A stretch of 56,464 nt of DNA from an uncultured Megasphaera sp. (GTDB lineage: Bacteria > Bacillota > Negativicutes > Veillonellales > Megasphaeraceae): positions 1 to 56,464 of the forward strand of contig CAKPVJ010000012.1 in assembly GCA_934193515.1 (NCBI GenBank), in the 5' to 3' direction. Positions 1 through 7,254 of this stretch are shown in pieces. Both the position numbers and the translations under genes were made by a program. The notes under the pieces were generated by a model that worked only from the letters and a program-made list of their open reading frames with translations, did not search any database and was not told the origin of the DNA. Position 1 is the stretch's first letter; each line of letters opens with the position of its first letter.

Positions 1-273
1 TACATGCTGCGGGAAAAGGCAATCCGTGACTATTATTCGGGATTGGATGATGCCAGACAAGAAGGAGTCAAACAAGGGTTAGCACAAGGACGAGAAGAAG
101 GATTGGCACAAGGGCGTGAGCAAGGATTGGCGCAGGGTGCGCAGCAGGAAAAAATAGCAAATATCCTAGGTATGCTGCGGGAAGGAATCGATATTTCCGT
201 GATTGTCAGAATTACATCGTATTCTGTAGAAGAGATTCAACGGATAGCAAAAGAACATGCAGTATTTGAATAG
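1..273 (+). CDS. Rpn-family nuclease/putative transposase, C-terminal fragment (runs off left edge)
   Basis: The reading frame is open from base 1 and continues from outside the window, so only the last 90 or so residues are present. They match the tail of the complete gene at 55214-56233: a charged segment, then tandem octapeptides of the GLAQGREQ type, then a short alpha-helical end. There are three octapeptide units here against seven in the complete paralogue. The last residues differ between the two copies, so this is a separate gene and not a duplicated read. The catalytic PD-(D/E)XK part lies outside the window. The Rpn assignment rests on the paralogue. Confidence 0.75.
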   Translation, partial: YMLREKAIRDYYSGLDDARQEGVKQGLAQGREEGLAQGREQGLAQGAQQEKIANILGMLREGIDISVIVRITSYSVEEIQRIAKEHAVFE

Positions 274-313
274 CTAATAGAATGATACCGGTTTAACAGG
301 CTGTAACGACGGG

Positions 314-353
314 GAAGCGACTGCATAGAGGGTCACTTCTCTGTTATTTTTTT
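314..353 (+). terminator. Possible rho-independent terminator after the Rpn-like fragment
   Basis: An 8-bp stem with one mismatch (314-321 with 332-339) is followed within a few bases by a T-run. It would end the transcript of the left-edge gene. Confidence 0.45.
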
Positions 354-455
354 GTGCCGCGAAGGTATAGTACTCTTTTTCTTTCTACGGTTTGGCCAGT
401 AGGTTTGATTTGTGAGTCACATCAGAAATTTAGACTGTGTTTAGGGATGTTTTAC

Positions 456-484
456 TTGATAAAATGTTTAAAGTTGCTTACAAT
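456..484 (+). promoter_or_regulatory. Sigma-A-type promoter for the ornithine decarboxylase gene
   Basis: TTGATA at 456-461 and TACAAT at 479-484 are separated by exactly 17 bases and lie about 50 bases upstream of the decarboxylase start. The rest of the 263-base gap before the gene holds only the terminator noted above. Confidence 0.5.
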
Positions 485-536
485 AAGGCTATAAAAAAAT
501 TTACAATGAAAAGGAAGAGGATAAGGAGACTTAGAC

Positions 537-2696
537 ATGAAACATTTGAAGATAGCGTACAGCTTTGATGTACAGTATTACTTTGTAGACAGTGACAGGG
601 AAATTGTGCCGGTAGAGCAAACGGATTTTACGGATGTTGCCGTTGCTGTACTGTCAGACCAGGATTTTTTGTATATTGATAAAATTGATGCGACTGGTTT
701 TGGCATTCCGATTATGGTCATTATGCCGGGCGGGGAAAAGCTGCCGCCGCAGTATGTCGGCAAGGTAGATGCTGTCATTACGGAAGAAATGGTCAATAAA
801 AGCCGCTGCATTGCAACAGCAGAACGATTGGCCAGTAATTATGAACAATTTGTACTGCCGCCGTTTTTTGCGGATTTGGTAGAATATGTGAGCGAAAAAA
901 ATAATCCCTTTGATTGTCCGGGACATCAAGATGGGTTGTTTTTCAAAAAACATCCGGCTGGACGTTATCTTTATGATTTTTATGGTCCTCATATTTTTCA
1001 ATCGGATATCTGCAATGCCGATGTGACGCTTGGCGATTTGCTGATTCATGAAGGGCCAGCATTGGAAGCGCAGGATTTTGCGGCTGAAGTATTTCATGCG
1101 GATAAGACGTATTTTGTTTTAAACGGGTCTTCTTCCTCCAATAAAGTCGTTACGAATGCCCTGCTTACGCCGGGGGATTTGGTGTTGTATGACCGCAACA
1201 ATCACAAATCCGTGGCCTTGGGAGCGTTGATTCAGGCCGGTGCTACGCCGGTTTACTTGGAAACGGCCCGCAACCCATATGGATTTATTGGCGGTATTGA
1301 TGCGCATTGTTTTGATGAAGCGTATTTGCGGAAATTGGCAGCCGAACGAGATCCGGAAAAAGCCAAGGCGAAGCGGCCGTTTCGGTTAGCTGTCATTCAG
1401 CTGGATACGTATGACGGCACATTGTATAATGCCCGATATGTTGTCGATAAAATCGGCCATCTTTGCGATTATATTTTGTTTGATTCGGCGTGGGCCGGAT
1501 ATGAACAGTTTATTCCCATGCTGAAAGATTGCTCACCGCTGCTGCTGGATTTGCATGCAGATGACCCAGGAATTATGGTTACGCAGTCCGTTCACAAACA
1601 GCAGGCCGGATTTTCGCAGGCATCGCAGATTCATAAGAAGGACAACCATATTCATGGACAGGCTCGTTACTGCAATCACAAGACGTTTAACAACGCATTT
1701 ATGGCCAATGCTTCGACAAGTCCGTTTTATCCTATGTTTGCCACGATTGCCGTCAATGCCAAAATTCACGCCGGCGATGCCGGACGGCGGATGTGGCGTG
1801 ACTGCGTAAAATTGGGCATTGATGCCCGCAAGAGTATCCTCAAGCGGTGTAAATATATCAAGCCGTTTGTGGCGCCTGTAGTGCATGGGAAACCATGGCA
1901 GGATGGTGATACGGACGCTATGGCTGATGATATTGCGTATTTTACGTTTGAACCAGGTGCCAAATGGCATGCGTTTGAAGGATACGGGCCGGAACAATAC
2001 CGTGTAGACCCCTGCAAACTGCTGCTTACGACGCCGGGCATTCAGGCCGAAACAGGAGAGTATGAAGATTTCGGCATTCATGCCAATATTTTGGCAACGT
2101 ATTTGCGCGGCAATGGCGTTATTCCGGAAAAGTGCGACCTCAATTCTATCTTGTTTTTACTGACACCGGCAGAAAACCGCAATAAGCTGCGCTTTTTGAC
2201 ATCTCAGCTGGTGCGGTTTGAACGCTTTGTCGATAATGACGTTCCCATGCAGGAAGTCCTGTTGGGGGTATATAATTCCCATCCGGCCCGCTATGCCGGC
2301 TATACGATTCAACAGCTGTGTCAGGAAATGCATGATTTTTACAAAGACCGCAATGTAAAAGAACTGCAGAAAAAACTGTTTCGCCGGGCTTATTTTCCTG
2401 AATATGCCATGAAGCCGCAGGATGCGCAGTATGCGTTTATTCGCGGACAGCGGGAATTGGTGCCGTTGGATGAAATCGAAGGACGGATTGCCTTGGAAGG
2501 AGCCTTGCCATATCCGCCCGGTGTCTTATGCGTTGTGCCGGGAGAACGGTGGTCTCATACGGCGGTGCAGTATTTTAAAGCGTTGGAAGAAAGCTTGAAT
2601 GAACTGCCCGGCTTTGCGTCAGAAATCCAAGGTGTATATTTGGAAAAAGAAGATGATGGACGTATTCGTGCCTATGGTTATGTGTTAAAAGAATAA
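537..2696 (+). CDS. speC: Ornithine decarboxylase, large PLP fold-I type
   Basis: A 719-residue protein that decarboxylates L-ornithine to putrescine in the cytoplasm. It is recognised from its close match along the whole length to enterobacterial SpeC/SpeF: N-terminal wing domain, the segment CPGHQDGLFFKKHPAGR, the segment HADKTYFVLNGSSSSNKVV, and the PLP-lysine motif SVHKQQAGFSQ with Lys354. The substrate-specific part after the lysine follows the ornithine rather than the lysine or arginine branch. The start has a good AAGGAG-type ribosome site. The gene stands alone, with its own promoter and a strong terminator; no potE-like antiporter is next to it. Function could be acid resistance or supply of polyamine for the cell wall; in Negativicutes the peptidoglycan is known to carry covalently bound polyamines. 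The choice between speC and speF cannot be made from sequence alone. Confidence 0.92.
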   Translation: MKHLKIAYSFDVQYYFVDSDREIVPVEQTDFTDVAVAVLSDQDFLYIDKIDATGFGIPIMVIMPGGEKLPPQYVGKVDAVITEEMVNKSRCIATAERLASNYEQFVLPPFFADLVEYVSEKNNPFDCPGHQDGLFFKKHPAGRYLYDFYGPHIFQSDICNADVTLGDLLIHEGPALEAQDFAAEVFHADKTYFVLNGSSSSNKVVTNALLTPGDLVLYDRNNHKSVALGALIQAGATPVYLETARNPYGFIGGIDAHCFDEAYLRKLAAERDPEKAKAKRPFRLAVIQLDTYDGTLYNARYVVDKIGHLCDYILFDSAWAGYEQFIPMLKDCSPLLLDLHADDPGIMVTQSVHKQQAGFSQASQIHKKDNHIHGQARYCNHKTFNNAFMANASTSPFYPMFATIAVNAKIHAGDAGRRMWRDCVKLGIDARKSILKRCKYIKPFVAPVVHGKPWQDGDTDAMADDIAYFTFEPGAKWHAFEGYGPEQYRVDPCKLLLTTPGIQAETGEYEDFGIHANILATYLRGNGVIPEKCDLNSILFLLTPAENRNKLRFLTSQLVRFERFVDNDVPMQEVLLGVYNSHPARYAGYTIQQLCQEMHDFYKDRNVKELQKKLFRRAYFPEYAMKPQDAQYAFIRGQRELVPLDEIEGRIALEGALPYPPGVLCVVPGERWSHTAVQYFKALEESLNELPGFASEIQGVYLEKEDDGRIRAYGYVLKE

Positions 2697-2724
2697 AAGG
2701 CCTTGTCCGGGTGACTATAAGATA

Positions 2725-2780
2725 AAAAAGGGGCTGTAGCAAAATGAGGACATTTAATCCATTTTGTTACAGCCCTTTTA
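2725..2780. terminator. Bidirectional terminator between ornithine decarboxylase and metF
   Basis: A near-perfect inverted repeat (AAAGGGGCTGTAGCAAAATG and its complement) is flanked by A- and T-runs. It serves two convergent genes. The same hairpin core recurs at 25287-25345 and 31593-31643. Confidence 0.85.
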
Positions 2781-2787
2781 TATGATA

Positions 2788-3645
2788 TTACAGTAAATGT
2801 TTGACTGCTTCGGCAATTTTTTTTGCAATGTAGGGATTATTCATGGTATAGACATGAATGCCGTCTACGCCGTTGGCCAGCAGGTCGGCAATCTGGTCAA
2901 TAGCGTAGGCAATGCCGATATCCAGCATGGCTTCATTGTTATTACCGTATTTGACAATTGCTTTTTGGAATTTTACAGGCAGGGTAGCGCCGCAGAGGGA
3001 TACCATGCGTTCAATTTGTTTTTTATTGGTGACAGGCATGATGCCGGCTTCGATAGGTACGTTGATGCCGGCTATTTCACACCGTTCCAGAAAACGGTAA
3101 AACATAGCATTGTCAAAGAAAAGCTGCGAAATCAATTCGCTGGTTCCGGCATCTACTTTGGTTTTGAGATGACGGATATCGGCAGCCGGTGTTTTGGCTT
3201 CTGTATGCGTTTCCGGATAGCAGGCCCCGATGACGTTAAATTCCGGTGCATTTTTTTTGATAAAGGCAACTAAGTCACTAGCGTGTTCAAATACATGAGC
3301 GCGTTCTTTGCCAGGTGTTTCATCGCCGCGGAGGGCCAGAATGTTTTCAATGCCTGCTTGTTTTAATTCCTGCAGTGTCTGCAGGGCTTCTTCTTCTGTC
3401 AAATAGATGCAGGGCATGTGGGCGGCTGTTTCACAGCCGTATTTATTTTTGATGGCAGAAGCGACTTCTACGGTACGGTTGCCTCCCTGTCCGTTGGCAC
3501 CGCAGGTAACGCTGATAAAATCAGGGTGCAGCTTGCTTAATTCGGCTAAAGTCGCATAGATGGTATCCAAAGGCATGTCCCGTTTTGGCGGGAACACTTC
3601 AAATGAAAAAACTGTTTTTTTGGCAAATAGTTCACAGGTGTGCAT
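2788..3645 (-). CDS. metF: Methylenetetrahydrofolate reductase
   Basis: A 285-residue TIM-barrel flavoprotein that reduces 5,10-methylene-THF to 5-methyl-THF for methionine synthesis. Family signatures are visible: FSFEVFPPK near the N-terminus, the segment PDFISVTCGANG, LALRGDETPG in the middle, and the late QLFFDN and GINVPIEAGIMPV segments. The frame stays open 21 codons further upstream, but the internal ATG at 3645 has an AAGGAG site seven bases before it and begins the conserved part, so I take it as the start. It sits beside two riboswitch-controlled methionine-uptake lipoprotein genes, which fits a methionine theme. No SAM riboswitch is visible in front of metF itself. Confidence 0.93.
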   Translation of the reverse strand: MHTCELFAKKTVFSFEVFPPKRDMPLDTIYATLAELSKLHPDFISVTCGANGQGGNRTVEVASAIKNKYGCETAAHMPCIYLTEEEALQTLQELKQAGIENILALRGDETPGKERAHVFEHASDLVAFIKKNAPEFNVIGACYPETHTEAKTPAADIRHLKTKVDAGTSELISQLFFDNAMFYRFLERCEIAGINVPIEAGIMPVTNKKQIERMVSLCGATLPVKFQKAIVKYGNNNEAMLDIGIAYAIDQIADLLANGVDGIHVYTMNNPYIAKKIAEAVKHLL

Positions 3646-3744
3646 ATATTCAAACTCCTTGTATGTATGATAGTGATAGTAAAAAAACACAGCGGCCTGC
3701 CAATACAAGCATGTATTATAGTATGTATTATATCATGAAACGAA

Positions 3745-3790
3745 AAAAATAAAAAAGAAAAAGCCGTGAAACATTCGATTTCACGGCTTA
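3745..3790 (-). terminator. Terminator of the first metQ gene
   Basis: An 11-bp perfect stem (AAGCCGTGAAA and complement, 3761-3790) is followed on the minus strand by a T-rich run. It separates metQ from metF. Confidence 0.8.
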
Positions 3791-3800
3791 ACGTTATGTA

Positions 3801-4634
3801 TTAGAAACTTGGCAAAATGGCACCGGCATATTTATCTTCAATAAATTTCTTTACTTCCGGAGATTGCAGGGCTTTGACCAATTTCTGGATTTCCGGTCTG
3901 TTTTCGTCGCCTTCACGAACGACTAATACGTTGGCATACGGCGAATCTTTGGCTTCCAGGAAGAGAGCGTCTTTTAATGGATTGAAGCCGGCTTCCATGC
4001 CAAAGTTGGTATTGATGAGGGCAATGTCTACATCGTCTACAGAGCGGGGGACTTGTGCGGCTTCTAATTCAACAAACTGCAGATGTTTGTCGTTCTTTTC
4101 GACATCTTGTACGGTAGAGGTGATAGAGCCACCGTCTTTAAGTCCAATGAGACCGGCGCTTTGCAGTACGAGAAGTGCCCGGCCGCCGTTGGTCGGATCG
4201 TTCGGAATGGCGACTTTGGCACCGTCAGGAATATCTTTCAGATCTTTGATTTTATGGGAGTAGATGCCCATCGGTTCGACGTGTACTTTACAGATAGCTT
4301 TGAGTTTGGTGCCGCGTTCAGCATTGAATTTATCCAGATACGGCGTATGCTGGAAGAAGTTGGCATCCAATTCTTTATCATTTAAAGCCAAGTTTGGCTT
4401 CACATAGTCTGTAAATTCGACAATTTTCAAATCAATACCTTCTTGGGCGAGCAAAGGCTTGATTTCATTAAGAATTTCACTATGAGGGACCGGCGTGGCG
4501 CCGACGGTAATCGTCGTGTTTTTGGAAACTTCTTTGCCGCCAGTCGGCGCATTGCTGCCGCAGCCAGCCGCTAAAACGGCAACAGCCAACAGGGCAGAGG
4601 CTGCTAAGATACTTAACTTTTTAAAATGATTCAT
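3801..4634 (-). CDS. metQ: MetQ/NlpA-family methionine-binding lipoprotein (copy 1)
   Basis: A 277-residue substrate-binding lipoprotein of a methionine ABC importer. There is a type II signal peptide with lipobox LAAGC (Cys25), then the family pattern ITVGATPVPHSEILN, the motif ANFFQHTPYL, IPNDPTNGGRALLVLQ, and ALINTNFGMEAG. The ribosome site is AGGAGG. Expression is predicted to be shut off by methionine through the SAM-I riboswitch just upstream. No metN or metI gene is adjacent, so it must use an ABC pair encoded elsewhere. It is a paralogue of the gene at 5670-6497, in the opposite orientation. Confidence 0.92.
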   Translation of the reverse strand: MNHFKKLSILAASALLAVAVLAAGCGSNAPTGGKEVSKNTTITVGATPVPHSEILNEIKPLLAQEGIDLKIVEFTDYVKPNLALNDKELDANFFQHTPYLDKFNAERGTKLKAICKVHVEPMGIYSHKIKDLKDIPDGAKVAIPNDPTNGGRALLVLQSAGLIGLKDGGSITSTVQDVEKNDKHLQFVELEAAQVPRSVDDVDIALINTNFGMEAGFNPLKDALFLEAKDSPYANVLVVREGDENRPEIQKLVKALQSPEVKKFIEDKYAGAILPSF

Positions 4635-4654
4635 AATAATAAATACCTCCTAAA

Positions 4655-4800
4655 AATAAAAAATCCTCTTTTCATCCGAGAAAAGAGGTATACAGCATAT
4701 CTTTATCTCTCGGAATTACTCCGCAGGAATTAGCACCGGATAGATACCGGTTGCCGGGTTTCATAGGGCCAGTCCCTCCACCACTCTGGATAAAAATAAT
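4655..4800 (-). ncRNA. SAM-I (S-box) riboswitch with terminator, upstream of metQ copy 1
   Basis: Read on the minus strand, the aptamer carries the conserved core AGAG-GGTGGAGGGACTGGCCC-ATGAAACCCGGCAACC. P1 is closed by 4789-4794 with 4702-4707. After it comes a terminator hairpin (4665-4688) with a T-run. The CTCGG loop of the terminator can pair with the 3' side of the aptamer, giving the antiterminator. SAM binding should stop metQ transcription. Confidence 0.95.
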
Positions 4801-4819
4801 ATAAATTTGTCTTGGGAAA

Positions 4820-4848
4820 AGTATACCATAAAAACTCATTTCATCCAA
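4820..4848 (-). promoter_or_regulatory. Promoter of the SAM riboswitch-metQ transcript
   Basis: On the minus strand TTGGAT (4843-4848) and TATACT (4820-4825) are 17 bases apart. The predicted start is a few bases upstream of the aptamer. Confidence 0.55.
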
Positions 4849-4989
4849 ATGATTTATTTGCATAACGATACAAACGGCCATGTGTTTTGTGTATATCTAT
4901 AGAGCCCGAGAGGTGGTATTGCATAATATCTGATGCATTGAATATGGTATAATAAACTAATACAGAATATGTCATCAGGAGGGATAATT

Positions 4990-5409
4990 ATGGACGATAT
5001 TAAAGAATTAGCGCATCAATACCAGCAGCAGGGCAATAACTGCATAGAAACAGTAGTCAAAGTATGTGATGATTATTTGGATTTACAGCTTCCAGAAGAA
5101 GTATTTCGTATGGTCTCCGTCATGGGCGGCGGCGTTGCCGGAAGCGGCTGTATTTGCGGCGCTCTCAATGGAGCCTGTCTGGTATTAGGCGCATTGGTAG
5201 GGCGAGCTGATCCGCAGGAAAAGACGAAACCGGAAATGAATGCACCGGTCAAAGCGTTTTATCAGCAATGGATGAATCATTTTCACGCGTCGTGCTGCCG
5301 TGTCTTGAAAAGCCCGGCCAATGGCGGCCCTGTGTCTTGTGCGGAATTGATGACCGTTACGGCTGAAATGGTAATCCGGTATATAGAAGAAAAGGAATTA
5401 AAAAAATAA
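4990..5409 (+). CDS. C_GCAxxG_C_C family (putative redox) protein
   Basis: A 139-residue cytoplasmic protein of the family named for its cysteine pattern. Visible cysteines are C18, C26, C54, C56 (in GSGCICGALNGAC), C63, the pair C102-C103 and C117. The family is described only as a probable redox-active or metal-binding protein, so no reaction is claimed. The frame is open seven codons upstream, but the ATG at 4990 has an AGGAGG site six bases away and is preferred. It lies between two SAM-riboswitch metQ genes, yet has no riboswitch of its own. Confidence 0.8.
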   Translation: MDDIKELAHQYQQQGNNCIETVVKVCDDYLDLQLPEEVFRMVSVMGGGVAGSGCICGALNGACLVLGALVGRADPQEKTKPEMNAPVKAFYQQWMNHFHASCCRVLKSPANGGPVSCAELMTVTAEMVIRYIEEKELKK

Positions 5410-5414
5410 ATTTA

Positions 5415-5443
5415 TTGACAAAGTATGTAAAGGCGTGTATGAT
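5415..5443 (+). promoter_or_regulatory. Promoter of the second SAM riboswitch-metQ transcript
   Basis: A consensus TTGACA (5415-5420), 17-base spacer and TATGAT (5438-5443) lie about 25 bases before the aptamer. Confidence 0.7.
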
Positions 5444-5464
5444 TCTATTCATAAAAGTGCATTA

Positions 5465-5631
5465 CTTTTATCCATCATCGAGAGCAGCTGAGGGACTGGC
5501 CCTATGAAGCTGCGGCAACCTTCTGCAGACAGAAAGGTGCCAATTCCAACAGGGTTACCTGGCAGATGAATCAGGGATACACGTATTGGTTCCATTGTGC
5601 GTCATCCGTCCGGGGCGGATGGCGTTTTTTT
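5465..5631 (+). ncRNA. SAM-I (S-box) riboswitch with terminator, upstream of metQ copy 2
   Basis: The aptamer shows CGAGAGCAGCTGAGGGACTG, then GCCC-ATGAAGC-GCGGCAACC and AGGTGCCAATTCC. P1 is closed by TCATC (5475-5479) with GATGA (5565-5569). A GC-rich terminator hairpin (5600-5624) with seven Ts follows. It sits directly before a metQ gene. Confidence 0.95.
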
Positions 5632-5669
5632 GTGCAGCAGGGGTGCTTTTTATATAAGGGGGATATATC

Positions 5670-6497
5670 ATGAAGTTAAAAAAGTATATGATGCTGTTGG
5701 CATTAGCCAGTATGTTGGTGCTGAGTTTGGCGGGATGCGGCAGTCAAGGCGGCAGTCAGTCCGCTGCCAAACCGGACAAAGAAATCAAAATCGGTGCGAC
5801 AGCAGGTCCGCATGCTGAAGTTGTAGAAGCAGTGGCTAAGGAAGCGGAAAAACAGGGCATCAAAATTAAAGTCGTAGAATTTTCTGATTATATCACGCCG
5901 GATAAAGCTCTGGCGGATGGCGATGTCGATTTGGTAAGTTATCAGCATAAACCGTTTTTGGACAATTTCAACAAACAAAACGGCACGGATTTGACGGCCA
6001 TTGGCAATACGATTTTGATGCGTATGGGCATCTACAGCAATAAAGTAAAAAGCGTAGATCAGCTGCAGGACGGCGCCGTAGTAGCGATACCGAATGATCC
6101 GACTAACGGCGGCCGCGGTTTGGCATTGCTGCAGCGCGCCGGTGTTATCAACCTGAAAGATGGTGTAGGATTTAAAGCAACACCTGCTGATATAGTAGAA
6201 AATCCTAAACATCTGCAGTTTAAAGAAATTGAAGCAGCCCAGCTGCCGCGCAGTTTGGATGACGTCGATGCGGCAGTCATTACGATGAATTATGTCATGA
6301 GTGCTGGTTTGAACGTCAAAGAACAGGGGATTTACCTGGAACCGAAGGATGAACCGCTGGCTGTCATGATTCTTGCTGCACGCAGCAAAGACAAAGACAA
6401 TGCGACATACAAAAAGATTGCTGAATTATTCCATTCTGATGGTGTAAAGCAATTTATTGACGAAAAATATAAAGGTACTATCGTACCTGCTGAATAG
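5670..6497 (+). CDS. metQ: MetQ/NlpA-family methionine-binding lipoprotein (copy 2)
   Basis: A 275-residue lipoprotein with lipobox LSLAGC (Cys23). It has the same landmarks as copy 1 (IKIGATAGPHAEVVE, the SYQHKPFLDNF segment, AIPNDPTNGGRGLALLQ, LPRSLDDVDAAVI). The ribosome site is GGGGG before ATG. The two copies are clearly diverged, so they may differ in ligand (for example L- or D-methionine, or methionine sulfoxide); this is inference. No metNI genes are adjacent. Confidence 0.92.
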   Translation: MKLKKYMMLLALASMLVLSLAGCGSQGGSQSAAKPDKEIKIGATAGPHAEVVEAVAKEAEKQGIKIKVVEFSDYITPDKALADGDVDLVSYQHKPFLDNFNKQNGTDLTAIGNTILMRMGIYSNKVKSVDQLQDGAVVAIPNDPTNGGRGLALLQRAGVINLKDGVGFKATPADIVENPKHLQFKEIEAAQLPRSLDDVDAAVITMNYVMSAGLNVKEQGIYLEPKDEPLAVMILAARSKDKDNATYKKIAELFHSDGVKQFIDEKYKGTIVPAE

Positions 6498-6511
6498 GCA
6501 TGAAATAGTAA

Positions 6512-6620
6512 AAAAAACGCCGCACGAAGGAGAATCGCTTCTTCCTAGGCAGACAAGGGACATAATCAAAACTTGTCACTTAGGAAGAAACAATGCAGTT
6601 TGTGCGGCGGTCTTTTTTTT
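6512..6620. terminator. Large two-tier bidirectional terminator between metQ copy 2 and the response regulator
   Basis: The outer stem CGCCGCAC/GTGCGGCG (6518-6525 with 6602-6609) is flanked by A7 and T8 runs and can end transcription from both sides. An inner, nearly perfect stem (6539-6549 with 6579-6589) extended by AGACAAG/CTTGTC lies inside it. Confidence 0.75.
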
Positions 6621-7254
6621 ATCCGAGTACATGATGTTTAAGTGCGTAGTCTACCAATTCGGATTTAGAGGTACAGTGCAGCTTCTGCATCAGTCTGCTT
6701 TTATACGTAGAAACGGTCTTGATGGATAAATGCAGTTCTTCGGCAATGGAGGATTGGGAATAGCCGTGTACTAGGTATCGGAGCACTTCCTGCTCCCGTG
6801 CAGACAGGGAAATAGTTTCAGTCGGATTGGACATAAAGCTGTCGAGCAGTGCGTGCGTGTTTTGTTCGCTGAGGTACCGTTTACCCTGCATGACTGTATG
6901 CAGGGCGCGGAACAGTTCGGCATCGAGTGTATCTTTGCATAGATAACCGTCAGCGCCTTGCGTCATGACTTCTTTGATATATTGTTGTTCGCTGTACATT
7001 GTCAGCACTAAAATTTTTACAGGGATACGGCGGCGTTTGATTTCACGCAAACATTCGAGACCGTTCATGACGGGCATTGACAAGTCGAGCAGGATGATAT
7101 CGACAGGAACGGACGCTAGTTTTTCTAATGCTTCCTGGCCGTTGGACGCTTCGGCGACAACTTGAAAATCGCCCTGCGTAGCGAGCAGGAGCTTTAAACC
7201 AGTTCGCAGAATATGATGATCGTCAGCAAGTAGTATTTTAATGGGTAGAGACAT
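6619..7254 (-). CDS. NarL/FixJ-family response regulator
   Basis: A 211-residue two-component regulator. The receiver domain (residues 5-120) has acidic pair D11-D12, phospho-acceptor Asp57 in ILLDLSMPVMNG and the conserved Lys in the GADGYLCKD segment. The C-terminal LuxR-type helix-turn-helix (about 145-205) contains LSAREQEVLRYL and the segment SIKTVSTYKSRLMQKL. Its start overlaps the end of the kinase gene by 17 bases, so the two are translationally linked. The probable target is the sugar-phosphate transporter gene upstream (9835-11184). UhpA is the best known regulator of this class with such a job; that parallel is inference. Confidence 0.9.
   Translation of the reverse strand: MSLPIKILLADDHHILRTGLKLLLATQGDFQVVAEASNGQEALEKLASVPVDIILLDLSMPVMNGLECLREIKRRRIPVKILVLTMYSEQQYIKEVMTQGADGYLCKDTLDAELFRALHTVMQGKRYLSEQNTHALLDSFMSNPTETISLSAREQEVLRYLVHGYSQSSIAEELHLSIKTVSTYKSRLMQKLHCTSKSELVDYALKHHVLG

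Noticed and set aside
654..2081. Antisense open frames within the ornithine decarboxylase gene
   Set aside because: Shadow frames of a strongly conserved sense gene.
4672..4881. Open frame over the first SAM riboswitch
   Set aside because: The sequence is fully explained by the aptamer and terminator; the peptide has no family and no ribosome site.
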